From: Sneathiellales bacterium
Lineage (GTDB): Bacteria > Pseudomonadota > Alphaproteobacteria > Minwuiales > Minwuiaceae
Direction: 5' to 3'
Length of the DNA: 34,517 bases
Assembly: GCA_026992315.1 (NCBI GenBank)
Contig: JALXAG010000262.1
Span: forward strand, 1 to 34,517
The notes beneath the pieces are model-generated. The model was not told where the DNA came from and searched no databases. It saw only the letters and a program-made list of their open reading frames with translations. Position numbers and translations under genes: made by a program. Shown here one piece after another: positions 32,071-34,517 of the stretch. How positions within the stretch are numbered: position 1 is the stretch's first letter; each line of letters opens with the position of its first letter.

Positions 32071-34517
32071 CTATCCGTCATTGGCGGCGCGGCGCAGCGA
32101 TGAATCGCCGCTGTTGGCGGTGCGTTCACTTTTCTCCCCGAAGGCGCGGGGCAGGTAGAGGTAGATGGTGGTTCCGCGCCCCGGGGCGCTGTCGATGCTG
32201 GCCTCTCCGCCCGATTGACGCGCAAAGCCGTAAATCATGCTCAGCCCCAGCCCGCTTCCCTGACCGGGGGGCTTGGTGGTGAAGAAGGGATCGAAGGCGC
32301 GGGCGGCGGTTTCGGCATTCATGCCCGATCCCGTATCCCTGACCGTGATGCAGACATAATCGCCCGGCGGCAGGTCGCTGCCCTCTTTCTGGCTGTCGAT
32401 GACAACATCGGCCGAGGAGATGATGACGGAACCGCCTTCGGGCATGGCGTCACGGGCATTGATGACAAGATTGAGCAAGGCGTTTTCGAACTGCCGCCTG
32501 TCGATGCGGGAGCGCCATTTGTTGTTCAGATCGAACTGCAAGCGGATCGAGGAACCGATGCTTCGTTCCAGAAGTTCGCGGATTTCCCTGATTACCTGTG
32601 CAATATCGACCTTTTCAGGCTGCAGGGGTTGTTTGCGGGCGAAGGCGAGAAGCTGGTGAATAAGGGCACTGCCGCGTATGGTGGCGTTCAGTGCCGTTTC
32701 GATCTTGCGCCTTTGCTTGTCGGTCAGCCGCTTATCTTCCCGCAGCAGTTCCAGATTGCCGGAAATGATGGACAGAAGATTGTTGAAATCATGGGCCAGG
32801 CCGCTGGTAAGCTGGCCGATCGCCTGCATTTTCTGCGATTGCCTGAGCTGATTTTCGATTTCGGCCTGGCGGGTGACATTCCGGCCGATACCGCGATAGC
32901 CCTGAAAGCGGCCCTGTTCATCGAAAACCGGCACGCCGCTGATTTCGATGATGAGATTGCTGCCGTCACCGCCCGTCATGTTGTAGCGGAAGTCGCGGAA
33001 CGGTTCGTGCCGTTCAAGCACGGCCAGATGGGCGCGGACGAGATCCTCGTTCTTGTCGCCGAAGGAGGTCAGGTCCCGTTTGCGGCCCAGAAAGAAACTG
33101 GCCGGCCTGCCGGTGATGATTTCCGCATTGTGCGAGATATAGCTGAAACGCAGATCGGCATCCATTTCCCAGAACCAGTCCGAGGCGCTTTCGGCGAAAT
33201 TCTGAAAACGCTGTTCGCTGAGGGCGAGTTTTTCCTGGCTCAGGCGGGTTTCCGTAATGTCGTGGCCGATGCCGCATATGCTGATTTCAGAGGATGCCTT
33301 GTCCTCGATCGGAAAAATGAGGAAGGAAAGTATTTTTCTGTCATCGCCCCGGCCGCATGTGATTTCCGTTTCCACGGGGCTCTGCGTACGCATTGCTTCC
33401 TCGCGCCGTGCGAAAAGCTGCAGGTGCTGTCTTGTTTCCAGGGAAGACAGAAAATCGCTGCAGGCCTGGTTGGCATAAATCATTTCGCCGTGCTCGTCCT
33501 GAAGGAAAACGAGAACCGGTGCATGTTCCAGAATGGTTTCGCTGCGATGACGGGTTTTCAGCAATTCGCGGAAGGTGCTTTCGATTGTCTTTCCCAGCAG
33601 GTTGAATTCGCGGATCGGGGAGGGGGGGAAAGAGGAAACCTCTTTTCTTCCGGTGATGCGGGATGCGAATTCCAGCACGGTCTTCAGCGACTGACGCGTT
33701 GCCCGTTGGGCGATCAGGCTGGCGATGAAGGCCGTCAGCACGATGATGGCGCTGACCAGCAGCAGGATGCGCAGATAGGCGCGATTCAGGTTGCTCAGCG
33801 GCGTGCGGTCAAAGCGGGAGATCAGCCTGACCGGCATGTCTTTTGCCTCAGCCGGGGTGATGGGCATGGCGAATTGTGCCGCCGAGGAGGGAGGGATTGT
33901 TTCCGCAGGGGAGGCGGGAGAGGCGGCGATGACCGCATCGCCCGCCATCAGAGCGAGCCTGCTGGCACTGGAAAGGCTGTGCAGTTCATCCAGCAATCTT
34001 TGGTTGTCATTGAGAACCGTTCCGGCAACGAGAAAGCCGAGAACGCGTCCCGAAACGGGATCGACGATTTCATTTTTCCTGTAGCGGATGACCAGAGGCG
34101 GGTTACCGTTGCCGACATAAGTTTTCCACGTATTGCCGGCTTCGGTTGCCGCTGTCAGTTTCTTTTCAAAATCATCAAGGATTTCCAGTCGGGGGCTGAA
34201 ATCGCGCCAAGAGCCGGTTTTTGCATCGTACAGCAGAATTACATCCACTACCGGTACCGTGCTCTGGTCGAAGATGCCGTAAAGGCGTGTCTCAATGGTA
34301 TTATTATCGTGGCTGCGGCTTATGATCAGGGCCATTTCATCGGCGGCAAGATCGATGACCGGCGTCAGCGAATCCCATCTGGCATTGAAGGCGACGGAAA
34401 GGATTTGCTGTTCCTTGCGCAGGAAGCGGCTGGTTTCGGCCTCCAGCGCCTTGCGCGATGCGTAATAGGCCGTTCCGGCGGTGATCAGCGCCACCAGCAT
34501 CGCCATGGCGAAAAAGC
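32071..34517 (-). CDS. PAS-domain sensor histidine kinase (5' end cut by window edge)
   Basis: This is a membrane sensor kinase of at least 811 residues from the first visible ATG (34506); the frame stays open into the window edge, so a few upstream residues may be missing. Order: a membrane segment at the start, an extracytoplasmic sensing domain (about 25-245, dCache-like), a second membrane segment (about 250-275) and a HAMP-like linker. Then come two PAS domains (about 325-430 and 440-555) and the kinase core. The phospho-accepting His is in GLAHDFNNLLSII and the ATPase N-box in LLNLVINARDAMPEGG, with DTGSGM and GLGLSM boxes. No receiver domain follows, and no response regulator gene is in the window, so its partner is unknown. 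It converges on cueR. Confidence 0.93.
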   Translation of the reverse strand, partial: FFAMAMLVALITAGTAYYASRKALEAETSRFLRKEQQILSVAFNARWDSLTPVIDLAADEMALIISRSHDNNTIETRLYGIFDQSTVPVVDVILLYDAKTGSWRDFSPRLEILDDFEKKLTAATEAGNTWKTYVGNGNPPLVIRYRKNEIVDPVSGRVLGFLVAGTVLNDNQRLLDELHSLSSASRLALMAGDAVIAASPASPAETIPPSSAAQFAMPITPAEAKDMPVRLISRFDRTPLSNLNRAYLRILLLVSAIIVLTAFIASLIAQRATRQSLKTVLEFASRITGRKEVSSFPPSPIREFNLLGKTIESTFRELLKTRHRSETILEHAPVLVFLQDEHGEMIYANQACSDFLSSLETRQHLQLFARREEAMRTQSPVETEITCGRGDDRKILSFLIFPIEDKASSEISICGIGHDITETRLSQEKLALSEQRFQNFAESASDWFWEMDADLRFSYISHNAEIITGRPASFFLGRKRDLTSFGDKNEDLVRAHLAVLERHEPFRDFRYNMTGGDGSNLIIEISGVPVFDEQGRFQGYRGIGRNVTRQAEIENQLRQSQKMQAIGQLTSGLAHDFNNLLSIISGNLELLREDKRLTDKQRRKIETALNATIRGSALIHQLLAFARKQPLQPEKVDIAQVIREIRELLERSIGSSIRLQFDLNNKWRSRIDRRQFENALLNLVINARDAMPEGGSVIISSADVVIDSQKEGSDLPPGDYVCITVRDTGSGMNAETAARAFDPFFTTKPPGQGSGLGLSMIYGFARQSGGEASIDSAPGRGTTIYLYLPRAFGEKSERTANSGDSSLRRAANDG

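Noticed and set aside
1-34517. CRISPR array, insertion sequence or prophage
   Set aside because: No regularly spaced repeats, transposase, integrase or phage structural gene were seen on either strand.

Overview
The window looks like a chromosomal segment of a GC-rich alphaproteobacterium, probably near Rhodospirillales. Supporting signs are the smc / DsbA-like / DUF721 / mutY block, the clpS-clpA pair, a phasin-like protein, a two-domain cold-shock protein and a fused iron permease. The genus cannot be fixed from the sequence. Codon use looks even throughout. I found no insertion sequence, phage gene, integrase or CRISPR array, so this reads as ordinary chromosome carrying many small accessory modules.

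Layout. 1-3027: start of smc (cut by the window edge), an exported DsbA-like protein and a DUF721 protein, all leftward, with mutY divergent. 3152-7975: CoA transferase, a lone molybdenum-hydroxylase large subunit and a Nudix hydrolase in one rightward operon, meeting an enoyl-CoA hydratase tail to tail. 8184-11083: a Fur-type promoter, a ferric-iron binding protein and, convergent to it, a fused iron permease with no ATPase nearby. 11341-13992: cold-shock protein and an ABC-F ATPase (Uup). 14007-15597: cysteine hydrolase and a divergent LysR regulator separated by two matching palindromes. 15624-18599: a membrane-anchored LytTR regulator divergent from an exported DUF2141 protein and a Tat-exported carotenoid oxygenase. 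18738-19813: tRNA-Leu(CAA), a zinc-ribbon protein with a His/Gly/Tyr tail and a DUF411 metal-binding protein. 20072-23451: phasin-like protein, terminators, clpS and clpA. 23590-27948: FAH-family enzyme, carboxymuconolactone-decarboxylase-like protein and a complete TrpXYZ-type ABC transporter. 27970-32014: EamA exporter, then copA-cueR behind a MerR-type operator. 32071-34517: PAS-containing sensor histidine kinase, cut by the window edge.

How the parts work together. Three modules show regulator, site and target together: copA-cueR, the LysR-hydrolase pair and the Fur-controlled iron uptake genes. The most novel-looking set is the LytTR / DUF2141 / exported carotenoid oxygenase cluster, which would place apocarotenoid cleavage outside the cytoplasm under a membrane one-component regulator. 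The phasin-like gene has a repeated TGC-N3-GCA element resembling PhaR operators. No wholly new defence or mobile system was seen.
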